In this document: positions 11,986 to 22,906 of the stretch, piece after piece
Numbering within the stretch: position 1 is the first letter of the stretch
Layout: each line of letters begins with the position of its first letter
Source: Cadophora sp. MPI-SDFR-AT-0126
Lineage: Eukaryota > Ascomycota > Leotiomycetes > Helotiales > Ploettnerulaceae
NCBI GenBank assembly: GCA_020747065.1
Contig: JAGMVK010000009.1
Span: 1,612,001 to 1,676,000 of the forward strand
Direction: 5' to 3'
Length of the DNA: 64,000 bases
Notes under the pieces: generated by a model
Database searches by the model: none
The model's input: only the letters and a program-made list of their open reading frames with translations
Told to the model about the DNA's origin: nothing
Made by a program: the position numbers and the translations under genes

Positions 11986-13839
11986 TCACGAATAGTTGAG
12001 AGGTTGCAGATACTCCACTCCGTCTATTGTCGTTGTGAGCGATCCATTCGCAGAGAAAATATTGATCATAGCATCAATTTCAGCATGAAATCCACCGGGA
12101 CTCGTCTTCTTGGTGCCAAACACCGCGCCCGTTTGAATGATATCCGAAAACCAATCGACATGGACGAGGAAATAATTAGGAGGGCTGACTGAGGAGGTGG
12201 CATTTTCATACCCGTCAATAATATGTCGATAGTCATCGCTATAATTACTGTACCTGATACTGACACTTGATGTACCTAGGACGACATCCGCGAAGCCGTG
12301 GGCTTTGCCGTAGAGCGTATAATGTCCAGGCGAGAGCGTATCCTCGGCAGGTATGGTGGCTCCTGGAGGGAATTGTGTTGCCCATGGGATGATGTCGGGG
12401 ATTTGGAAGACAGGAGCAGGGTTCGAAGGGGTACGGCCTATTCTTTTGGCGAGCATAACACGATAGTTCGCACCGCCCTCAGCGGTTGATACTGGACATG
12501 GGAGTGGATTGACACCGCCACAAGAAGGAGCCGTGACGAGCGCTTGCCAATAAACAATCTTTGTACCATCGAGGGAGAATCCCCCGTCTGCCCTGGCGTT
12601 CCAGTTTGGATCGTTGACTGAGCCGCTTTCCAGATCACCTGCAGTATTGATCCGCTGGCCGTAATATCCGATGTCGCTGCGATCTCCATAGTGGTCGAGA
12701 AGAATTGGTTGGAAGAAACGACGCGGGCCGTTGTTTCTGGTCGAAACTACAAGAAGCGTAACTACCATGTCAATGATGGGAGGAATGCCGCGCATACCAG
12801 CCAACCACATCTGGCGGTTAGACCCACGAGTGTCCAAGATGAGATAGTTTTGGTTGTCGGCAGAAGAGACGACGGGGTCAACATATTCGGGGTGACTGGT
12901 GATCCGCCGCCTCACACCGGTGACAACATGAATGGCGTAAAGGTCGACATTGTTCGCTTCCACGTTGGTACTCAGATAGAGGATCTCATCCCCAGTACCA
13001 GACCAGCCCCGAAGCTCGCCGAGTGTGTGAGGGTTTGGATTGATCTTGAGTTCGTCACCGTCCGCGTAGATTGCTGGTGTGCTGTTCGCTTGAGAAAGAA
13101 TGTTGACATTAACAAGATCATACCGTGGGACACGAAGAGAGCCATGGGTCGGTTCAGCATTGAATTGGAGCTTTCCAGTGTAGGTGGACTGCCCGTTACT
13201 AGACAAAGAACTCCACAGAATATGCGTGTCATCTGGATGAAGACGCATTTCTCTAGGTGAACCCCCGGCAGCAGTAGTATCGGTCGAAACAGGCCAGAAT
13301 ATAGGGTATATGTTGGTGTGGTCTGGGGTGCACGCAGAAGCAGCCAGCAGTTGTCCATTGCAGTCGAGGATGTTATGTCCCCACAAGATCTTGGTGCCGC
13401 CGCGAAACACATGAGGGTAGTCAATCACAGGATCTAGTGATTGCTTGTTTTCAGAGGGCACAGCACAGCTCATACATTTCCATGTATCGCCATTGGGAAA
13501 GTTGGTTCCATCAGCCGAGATGAGTATGACCTGAGCGCCTGAATAGATACTAGCAGGATCAGGCGCTGCAGGTGCCCCAGTGAAGTTGACACTGACAACG
13601 ACGTGTTTACCATCTGGTGTGAAGTCACCAGACTGAAAGTCGTAGTTCTCCTGGTAGTAGATGCAACCTGTGCGGTGAGGGTTGATTGATGCAGTGCATG
13701 CGCCAGTTGTCGTGGTGTTAATAGCGGGTGGAAGGCTGAGTTGGGTGATTTCGAAGAATTCTGGATTTGGTGGATCTGGTACAGTGGTTGCTGCGACAGA
13801 AGCAACTAAAAATATGGTCCTTCGGATACTGAAAATCAT
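11986..13839 (-). CDS. Secreted saponin hydrolase-like protein (beta-propeller type)
   Basis: A single-exon gene of 617 residues. I chose the ATG at 13839 because it begins a signal peptide (MIFSIRRTIFLVASVAATT); the upstream extension relies on a TTG codon. The mature protein resembles fungal saponin hydrolases of the Neocosmospora/Aspergillus soyasaponin-hydrolase type. Recalled matching stretches include NFTGAPAAPDPAS (85-97), GELRGWSGTGDEI, PEYVDPV, a TRGSNRQM-AGMRGIPP block, RNNGPRRFFQP and the C-terminal KKTSPGGFHAEIDAM. Repeated DG-T and WS-like blades suggest a TolB/PD40 beta-propeller. In characterised relatives the enzyme cuts the bond between the sugar chain and the triterpene aglycone. 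It sits divergently beside a sugar transporter, which supports joint regulation. An N-glycosylated secreted enzyme is expected from several NxS/T sites. Confidence 0.8.
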   Translation of the reverse strand: MIFSIRRTIFLVASVAATTVPDPPNPEFFEITQLSLPPAINTTTTGACTASINPHRTGCIYYQENYDFQSGDFTPDGKHVVVSVNFTGAPAAPDPASIYSGAQVILISADGTNFPNGDTWKCMSCAVPSENKQSLDPVIDYPHVFRGGTKILWGHNILDCNGQLLAASACTPDHTNIYPIFWPVSTDTTAAGGSPREMRLHPDDTHILWSSLSSNGQSTYTGKLQFNAEPTHGSLRVPRYDLVNVNILSQANSTPAIYADGDELKINPNPHTLGELRGWSGTGDEILYLSTNVEANNVDLYAIHVVTGVRRRITSHPEYVDPVVSSADNQNYLILDTRGSNRQMWLAGMRGIPPIIDMVVTLLVVSTRNNGPRRFFQPILLDHYGDRSDIGYYGQRINTAGDLESGSVNDPNWNARADGGFSLDGTKIVYWQALVTAPSCGGVNPLPCPVSTAEGGANYRVMLAKRIGRTPSNPAPVFQIPDIIPWATQFPPGATIPAEDTLSPGHYTLYGKAHGFADVVLGTSSVSIRYSNYSDDYRHIIDGYENATSSVSPPNYFLVHVDWFSDIIQTGAVFGTKKTSPGGFHAEIDAMINIFSANGSLTTTIDGVEYLQPLNYS

Positions 13840-14101
13840 GATGGGCCTGGATCTTACTTCGATCAGTGTCAATTTGCATCATTGAAAGTCCTTATGATTA
13901 ACACACCTTGCGTGTGGCTTTGTAACAACCACTTACACACGTTCCGTTCAGGTCTGTGATGTTCGATGCTCCAAACTTGCAAAGATAATGTGGAAGCAGC
14001 CTCATTTTATATTATAAGTAAAACCTGTCTTCCAAATAATCCTTCTACATTGCTCGTCTTCACATTCGACCGAGCTCGAGCTCTTCTCCGCACTCTTAGC
14101 G

Positions 14102-14114
14102 TTCAGAAGCTTTC
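14102..14114. repeat. 13-bp element, copy 1 (second copy 14956-14968)
   Basis: TTCAGAAGCTTTC occurs here and again at 14956-14968 within the same divergent promoter, followed by similar bases (ACAC / GTAC). The core AGAAGCTTTC is nearly palindromic. Function unknown; it could be chance. Confidence 0.4.
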
Positions 14115-14319
14115 ACACTATTGTCTATCGCCCCAGTACTCCACCTCCGTCCCGTACCCCAGAGTCATTAAAGTATTGGAATACCAAGAACAGGTTTAGT
14201 TCGGGGGGTAGCTAGGTTGTTTGTGGGGTACAACCTGCTCAGCGTTGTTAATATCAACCGCAGGGCTCGCTTAAGCGAGATTCGTGGCATAGCTCCATGC
14301 GATAATGTGCTTGTTCGAG

Positions 14320-14331
14320 CGGAGGTATCCG
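14320..14331. promoter_or_regulatory. Candidate Zn2Cys6 site, CGG-N6-CCG
   Basis: CGG and CCG half-sites are separated by 6 bp inside a larger palindrome (GCGG...CCGC). Inverted CGG triplets are the classical target of dimeric Zn2Cys6 regulators, one of which is encoded 5 kb away. Binding is not shown. Confidence 0.3.
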
Positions 14332-15063
14332 CACTGGAGATACTCCGTAATGAGTTCTTTACACGAGTAAGTGATTACACATCTGCCGTGCTCGTATGCG
14401 TATACGTATGCGTATTCAAAGCGACTGTGCGACCGTGCCGCAATTTTCCGCGGAGTTTCTCCTTAGTGCTGGATCCCATGGCACTTCTGGGATCAACGGA
14501 TAAACTTCACGTTCTCCACTCATCGAATGTTCTCCGTGGCGCTCTTCCTAGCGGATAAAGCATTAGATATGGCGCGCACTAGACAAAGTCAAATCAATGC
14601 CACTGATCATTCGACTGAATAAAATTCGATAGGCCGCTGAAAAAGCATTCACGCCTTTGGACTCCACCTCGTTTGCCTTGAAAGGAGTTGCTCATGGACG
14701 TGGTTGTGTGTTGTGGAGGCGTCTCCCCGCTCCCCGCTCCCCATCCCCACATATTACCAACCTCTCGGGAGAACGATGCTGCCAGACGACCAAATAGGCC
14801 AGAGTGATATTTGACACGGATGTAAAGTCTAGATTCAGACGCCTGGGGCTGGCATAGCTGTCGTTCGATCTTTGACCGAAGTGATTTACAGGCGTACAGG
14901 CGAAGTGCATAAAGAGTTCAATATTTCCTCCTCGTCAGTACCAGCTGGGTACCATTTCAGAAGCTTTCGTACATTAGTCCCAGACAGGACTTTCTGAATT
15001 GGAGATCTCTTTCAGGCATTCAGCGTCAACCTACTATTTGTTACACCATCCCCCATCATCACC

Positions 15064-16894
15064 ATGCCCTCTGAACCTTCCGCCGAGAAGTCTGCAGCCG
15101 TCACTGACCACGACGAGTTGGGAGACGGAGAAGCGAATCTCAAAAGTTCAGATGCTGTAGCTGATGCTGCGATTCGAGGACAAGCCGTCACAGGCTACGA
15201 AGACTTGACACCATGGCAGACGGTCAAGCACTTCAAGATGGCCACAGCGCTCTGCTTCGCCGCTGCATTCAGCGCCGCAACTGACGGCTACCAGATTGGG
15301 TAAGTTCGACTTCAACCGCAGTTCTTGCTCTGCAATCTTGCTAATTCTCTATTGTAGCATCAACGCCAGTATCATTGCCAACAAAGGATTTGTGAAACAA
15401 TTCGCTACTGAGACGAATGCCAACGGCTCCCCCGCACTTGCCTCCCCTATCCTCAGCGGGTGGGCTTCTATCATGTCTGTTGGCCAGATCATTGGCATGA
15501 TATCGTTGTCGTTCTGGACTGTCAGGTTCGGCAGAAAGATCGCCATGTACACTTACTGGCTCATACTCGTGGCATCAATTATCGCGGAGACACGCGCGCG
15601 TAGCTGGGAGGGCTGGTTGATCGGAAAACTCCTCGCCGGTATTGGTGTCGGCTGTCTTCAATCTACCATCCCAGCCTACATTTCTGAGTGTGCTCCATCG
15701 CGCATCCGGGGTGGCCTGTTGATGCTTTACAGCTTCTGGTGGACACTTGGCTCTTTCTTTGCTCAGGTGGCCTTGAACAGTCTCAACACGGACAACCCCC
15801 ACAATTACCTTAACCCTCTGTATTCTCAGTGGGCGCAGATTGGATTGATGTTAATAATATACCTCATCATTCCCGAGTCTCCTGCATGGTGCGTTACAGC
15901 CGGCAAGATGGAGCGTGCAAAGAAATCTCTGTTGTACCTCAATCGCGGCATCGATAACTACGATGTCGAGAAGCAACTGGAAATCATCATCATGAATGTT
16001 GAGCATGAACGTGCTCTATCGATCGAGCAGCGGAGAGAAAAGTGGTACGCCATCTTTCGAGGTGTCGACGGGCGTCGTACTGTGACCACCTTGTGGACCA
16101 ACCTCACCCAGCAGTTCATCGGTCTATCCCTCTTCGGCACTTTTGGTACCTACTTCTTCCAGCAGGCTGGTCTAAAAAATCCATTCAGAATCAAGGTCAT
16201 CACTTCTAGTATCCAGATTGCGACAGTCATTGTCGTTGTTTTCAGTGCTGATAAGCTCGGCCGCCGGTATATCGCCTGCTGTGGTACAACTCTTTCCTGG
16301 CTCGCCTGTGTTGCCATTGGTGTTCTAGGGGTCTCCCCTTCCAGTCATGCCTCAACCTACGTTTTCATCTTGTTCGCGTGCTTGTGGAGTATGTGTCCCA
16401 CACAAAATGCCCTCTCTTTGTCTCGTTATGCTCTAAAAAAAACAGTTTGCTGACGATCTGCAGATGTTGGGCTTGCCTCTAATGGTGCCACTGGCTGGGG
16501 GTTTATTGGAGAAATTTCCTCCCAGCGCCTTCGTCCCTATACCGCCGGCTTCGGCGCCGCAGCGACCTGTGTTGTTGGTGTTGTTATGGGAGTTCTTGTC
16601 CCGTACATGACCAACGTGAACAAATGGGATTGGGGGCTCAAAACCGCCTGGTTCTACGTTGGTATGGGTGCCCCATTCGTGTTGGGTATGTGGTACTTGA
16701 TCCCAGAGACAAACGGGTAAGAACAGTTCAGGCATTTTATGTCTCCTCGTATCGACAAACAGTCTGACTGACCTCTCTATAGCCGCTCCAGTGCTGAGCT
16801 AGATGAGCTCTTCGAGCGTCGTATCAAAGCATGGCGATTCCACAAGACGGAGACCGCAACCCAGCGTCTCATCAAGGATCAGGAGACAAAGTGA
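15064..16894 (+). CDS. MFS sugar porter (alpha-glucoside / oligosaccharide permease type)
   Basis: Exons 15064-15299, 15358-16388, 16464-16716 and 16783-16894 give 543 residues. The order of segments is that of the sugar-porter family. A cytosolic N-terminal tail of about 60 residues is followed by a helix ending AATDGYQIG. The loop 2-3 motif FGRKI, the PSRIRGG motif after helix 4, PESPAW after helix 6 and KLGRRY after helix 8 follow. PETNG after helix 12 is split by the last intron. Twelve membrane helices are expected. It resembles fungal maltose/general alpha-glucoside permeases more than monosaccharide porters, which would suit import of a di- or trisaccharide. Substrate is inferred from context only. 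It is divergent from the saponin-hydrolase gene and convergent with GH1. Confidence 0.92.
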
Positions 16895-17470
16895 ATTGGG
16901 AGAGTGAGCCCTCAATATCGTTGGCGAACTGTACTTGAATTTTCTTGGCCTGTTGGAGGGATAGTGATTTCTTTTTAGTTCCTTTGCTTTTCGACTTGAT
17001 TTTTTAACTTCTAAGGAATGTCACATATGGGTAAAAATTGGAATTAGTAGCGCAATTTCTATCAATAATGCTATGCCTATGACTCCATTTTGATGAGATC
17101 GTGAAATATGCTGAGATAACCTTCCTACATCATCTCATTCTCAAATCTTGTTTGCGCCCAGGCTGTACTGTGGCCATCTTGCAGCTGATTATCGGTTTCG
17201 TAATCGTTGAAGCCTCAAAGTTACAGTCAGCATGTGTGAACGTCAATAAGTCAAAGTCTTTCTGAAGCGGGCACAGTCATTGTCTCTGGGCATGAATCAT
17301 TGCGACCATTAATGATTTATGACAGGTTAATGGTATAACTTTTATGGTTTCAAAGGTCAGAAATTAGCAAAGAGAAAATCTCAAGATATGGCCACAAGAA
17401 TGGCGACGCCATTACATTCACTGATTCAAGTCCAGCTTCATACCCAGCCCTAGAGCTCTTTCTAGAACCC
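16895..17470. other. Convergent 3' intergenic region
   Basis: About 580 bp between the stop codons of the transporter and the GH1 gene. It should hold both 3' UTRs. Nothing else was seen. Confidence 0.6.
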
Positions 17471-19041
<1,571 letters not shown>

Positions 19042-19965
19042 GGTGATGCAGATTGATCGTGGTTTAACTCAGCGTCAAATTTGAAACGGACTGAATGAGG
19101 TCAGAAAGGAAATATCTTACGGTGAAAAAAAGTGCACCTTTCAATCTCGATGGATGGCTAATCCGAGGATATCTCTGGCGACACGAGAAGATGCATGTGT
19201 GTGAGCGAGTCGCGGAAAAACTGCGGATCCCATACTGTAAGCGAGAACAACAAGCAGCTGGGAACGGACTCGGGGTACAGCCGCCCCTTCTCTTGACTAG
19301 CCGAGCTAGATTATGGCTAGTCATGATATTCGACCACCTCACATGAAGCTCGGGAACTTTCGCACATTATCACGCACTACGTGCCACATTTACGAACCAA
19401 TGATCGCTGCATGAAAGCTATGTCTGGATGGCTGGAGTATTCCTACAAATTCGGGTCAATGAGCACCAGAGAGCGTGTCCGAGAGGAATGGTCGCCTAGC
19501 GCATAAGTTTATTCGTCGGGGACACTCCTGATTTGGTGTTTGAATCCCTTTAAAGTAGTCTGATTGGAGTCAGCACCTTGAACACTTGGTGCATCAATCC
19601 ACTATTATGAAATATTAGCAAGCCCCCGCATTGCAGTGACCCCGCATGACCTCTCGGTTGGGAGATGGGGTAGTCACTAACGGTGTATCCTTGCCGACTC
19701 GCCAAGCATACGGTCCGTGGATAAATTCCAGCCAGCCCCAGCGGCCTCCCTGTCTCCCTCCTTTGTTCTCAGGTCCGCGGAGTCCAATAACTTGGCACTT
19801 GTATTGATTCCAAGGATAGCGACTGCCACTGAACAGCAAATTCGGTCGATATTCACCACGGAGTAATACTATGCACTGTCTCCTTCCACCGCATCCTCCA
19901 GTTCGTGTTTGGATCCTTGGAAACCCACCCAAAGGAGTCCTGGCCCAGCGAGCAGCCAATCGACA
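19042..19965. promoter_or_regulatory. Divergent promoter of GH1 and Zn2Cys6 regulator
   Basis: These 924 bp lie between two divergent start codons. They contain no gene that I can support and one CGG-N8-CGG candidate site. Confidence 0.55.
19213..19226 (+). promoter_or_regulatory. Candidate Zn2Cys6 site, CGG-N8-CGG direct repeat
   Basis: Two CGG triplets in direct orientation are spaced by 8 bp, the arrangement described for AmyR-type regulators. The site lies about 170 bp upstream of the GH1 start codon. Functional assignment is inference. Confidence 0.35.
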
Positions 19966-22244
19966 ATGCCTCGCGATCGTCCTCTGCAACGCCTGACACA
20001 GGCCTGTGATTATTGCCGTGTGAGAAAAATCAAGGTATGTATGTGCTTGTGAACTTGGGGAAGGGAGCCTGAAATGAAGTGCTGTCGTGTGTCAAAAGAT
20101 CGGGGGGACGAGCTTCTCCGTTACATTTCAGCAGCACATGATCTAGTTCCTCCGCATTCCATATGTACGAAATCCAAAGAGACATTGATATTGGTGCTTC
20201 TTTTAAGTAGAGAGATACGTATGCTCTGTTTACTTCTTTCTTATTGTATTGTAGCATAGCACCCATTGTTGAATGACCCGAGGCAAGGAGCGTGTATTCA
20301 TCCGACGGCCAAACCAATGGGCACACTTTCATTGCCTCTGATTTGCTATCATCCTTGTTGATCTTTAAGTTTGAAAAGTCGACTAACTGACTCCCTCTTC
20401 AGTGTGATCTTCGACGTCCTTGCTGTGCAAATTGCGAGAATCGGTCTTTGACTTGTCACTTTTCCCACCAGCAGCGGAAACGAGGACCTCGTCCAACGTC
20501 AGGCGGTAACAAGGACAAAGACTCCCACGGGAACCCCCACCAAGCCCTTCCGGAAACACACGCAAATATAGCAGATACATCAAAACAAAGTGAAAGTGAT
20601 GGCTATCAAGAGGCCTATTCCCCACTGTTGTCTCCCTTCCTTTCTGACAGCCGCCAGCGTCGAAGCCCCATACAATGTGCGACTACGCTAACCAGAGAAA
20701 GAGGAGACCGATGCTCTCCGTTGACTGCAGATTTTATCTGGCCCCAGCATCACCAACTATCCCCATCCGCAGTCTTTGCTGCCGTTTACCATGACCTGGA
20801 AACTGAAGTGGACCAGCTCGCCCTTGGCAAAACAATGCCCTCGCTTGCAAGAGACTGTGTAGATCACTTTTTCGAATGTCTTTACCCGCTTATGCCCATT
20901 GTGTATCGACCAAAAATCGAGCTTGGACTGTGCCTTCTCCAACCCGGCATTGAGAGACGAGAAATAGACCTGGAGGTTTTCACGCTCACGGTGGCGTTGT
21001 GCGCGATAACAGCTGCAATCGTTCCCAGCACCATTTTCAGTCAAGGATCTCTTGTCGCAGAGAAGTTCTATCGCATTTCAAAGCGGAGTCTGGAGTTGTA
21101 TCGCCACACAGAGAGGCCCACGTCGTCGTCAATTGCAATTCGGTACTTTCAATCTGGATATACACACTCTGTGGGACAACCGCGAACAACATGGGATGAG
21201 TTGGAGTCCGCAATCGAGCTTACTCAGATCATGCGACTACATGAAGAGTCATCATATACTGCTATGGATTTTGTGGAAAGCCAACTTTGTAGGCGACTCT
21301 TCTGGGTTCTTTTCACTGGCGACAAATCTGCAGCGATTCTTGGGAAACATCCGATAACACTCGGACGAGATTTGCTAGAAAGTGGAATCACTGTTCGCTA
21401 TTCGGAGAGCTTGGAAGGTGAAGATCCTAGCATTTCTCTTGATTCTGGAGAATCCTTTCCACGACTGATTACAGGGTTCAACCTAAATCAAGATCTGTGG
21501 CGTGCAGCATATCAAGTATTGTTGAAGATTGAGTCCCTCCGGGGAAGAGACGGAGGTGACAAAGACGCAGAGAATCATCCTCGTCAGAAGCCTACGACAG
21601 CTGAGGTCTCGCAACTCAGTGACCTCTATATTGCTTTTGAGACATCCCTGGGTAGTGCTCCAACCTGTCTACGTGCGAATCACACGCTATCACATTCGCC
21701 TGCATCATTCTTCTTCGGTCAGGAAAGGGAAATTTCTCCCCTCCCTCGCGCATTCGCCCTCCAACGAGTCAATCTCCAAGTTTCGTACCAGTGCCTACGT
21801 CTTGTCATCGTGCAGGCCATATCCTCCAGCATTACGCCTTATTACAACGTCTCACAGATCTGGGGACCCTTCTCACCATTGACTTACATGTCACCAGGCG
21901 CAGCTTCTAGCTCAGACCAGACTTCGCCAACTTTAGCACGCACTTTCGACATCCCCGAGGAGCCCATACTCGTGAGCGAGTCCTCGACGCTTCTGTTGCA
22001 AAAGGTGCGCATTGCTGAAGAAATGTTACATATCCTACATACGAGTAGCCTTGAGAATCTTCGGCTGAATGGCGAGTCGTGCGTTGAGAAGATTCGGTTG
22101 GTAGGCGCGGCGATGCTAGAGATAGTTGATCACCATCGTGACTCGCTGGTGGCTAGTATGGCGTCACGTTTCAAGGAACTGTATCCGCATATTCTGGCGC
22201 ACTTGCGGTCGAAAGCCTCAGATTCCTTAGCAAGCGATGCCTGA
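19966..22244 (+). CDS. Zn2Cys6 transcription factor, likely regulator of the glycoside locus
   Basis: Exon 1 is 19966-20034 and exon 2 is 20403-22244, giving 636 residues. The zinc cluster C14-X2-C17-X6-C24-X6-C31-X2-C34-X6-C41 is complete only after splicing between KIK and C24, which confirms the join. The 368-nt intron is unusually long for this window. A basic linker (QQRKRGPRP) follows. The central region from about residue 140 has the helical pattern of the fungal-specific transcription factor domain (HFFECLYPLMPIVYRP; FVESQLCRRLFWVLF). Length is normal for the family. It sits between GH1 and GH78 and shares a promoter region with GH1, so pathway-specific control is a fair inference, including possible autoregulation. 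Confidence 0.9.
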
Positions 22245-22906
22245 AATGAGGAAGCTGGAGTGAACACAGGATGCAGTGTACAATGATATTACTGATTGGT
22301 GGTACATACTGAGATTTAAGCGGAGAAAGTCGATAAATAAAGTAGCTTTGTTCAACACATCTCTGATTCTGTTTTCAATCCCTCTGAGGTTTGAACTGGC
22401 CACTTGAAGCGTTGTACCGTGAGGGACACCAAGCAAGAGGCATATTTACAGCCCCCTTCTGGCGAATCAAAGCGCAATATTAAGAACCGTTTCTCGTAGA
22501 TTGAATTGTTCTAACCTGATACCAAGTCGAGTCAAGGTAAGTAAGCCAAGAAAACCACGACTAATCTCAGTCTTACGGATTCAAATGTTACAGTACTGTT
22601 CATGTCGCTAGAGTAATTTATCCGGGCCGCGGGGTACTGGGTTCTAAACGGTGGGGCCGAAAGCTATCACGGATACTTCTAGCGCTGGACCAGCTTCCGT
22701 ACGATATTTTCTGTCCAGTTGCACCGAGCACCACGGCTTGACACACCAAATGCTCGGTTTGAGCTAACCCGTTGACAGATCTATCTTCTGGGCTCTATAT
22801 ACTTACCTACCTAAGTTTTTACCCTCCGGTGAGACATGGGTCAATCTTCTTCGTGCAATTTCCACCTTCGGTCATTTTCATTCCAGCCCTCGAGCTACAG
22901 ATTACA
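22245..22906 (+). promoter_or_regulatory. Promoter and 5' region of the GH78 gene
   Basis: About 660 bp between the regulator stop codon and the GH78 start. It includes the regulator 3' UTR and a CGG-N5-CCG site at 22649-22659. The open frame extending upstream of 22907 is not considered coding. Confidence 0.5.
22649..22659. promoter_or_regulatory. Candidate Zn2Cys6 site, CGG-N5-CCG
   Basis: Inverted CGG triplets with 5-bp spacing lie about 250 bp upstream of the GH78 start codon. The spacing differs from the other candidate sites here, so a single shared regulator site is not demonstrated. Confidence 0.25.

Larger units (their letters stand above)
13840..15063. promoter_or_regulatory. Divergent promoter of saponin hydrolase and MFS transporter
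   Basis: These 1.2 kb separate two start codons read in opposite directions and contain no convincing gene. They hold a palindromic CGG-N6-CCG site and two identical 13-bp elements, described separately. A GCGGAG core (CreA-like SYGGRG) lies near 14450. Shared control of extracellular cleavage and uptake is inferred. Confidence 0.55.

Noticed and set aside
12691..13260. 189-codon plus frame
   Set aside because: Antisense to the well-supported saponin hydrolase gene, with no family resemblance.
13840..13872. N-terminal extension of the saponin hydrolase
   Set aside because: It depends on a TTG start; the ATG at 13839 gives a good signal peptide.
19484..19560. tRNA-like segment with a GTTTGAATCCC-type loop
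   Set aside because: No acceptor stem or D-arm can be folded; no tRNA gene is supported in the window.
22772..22906. Upstream start for GH78
   Set aside because: The extra 45 residues are not conserved-looking and would hide the usual N-terminus.
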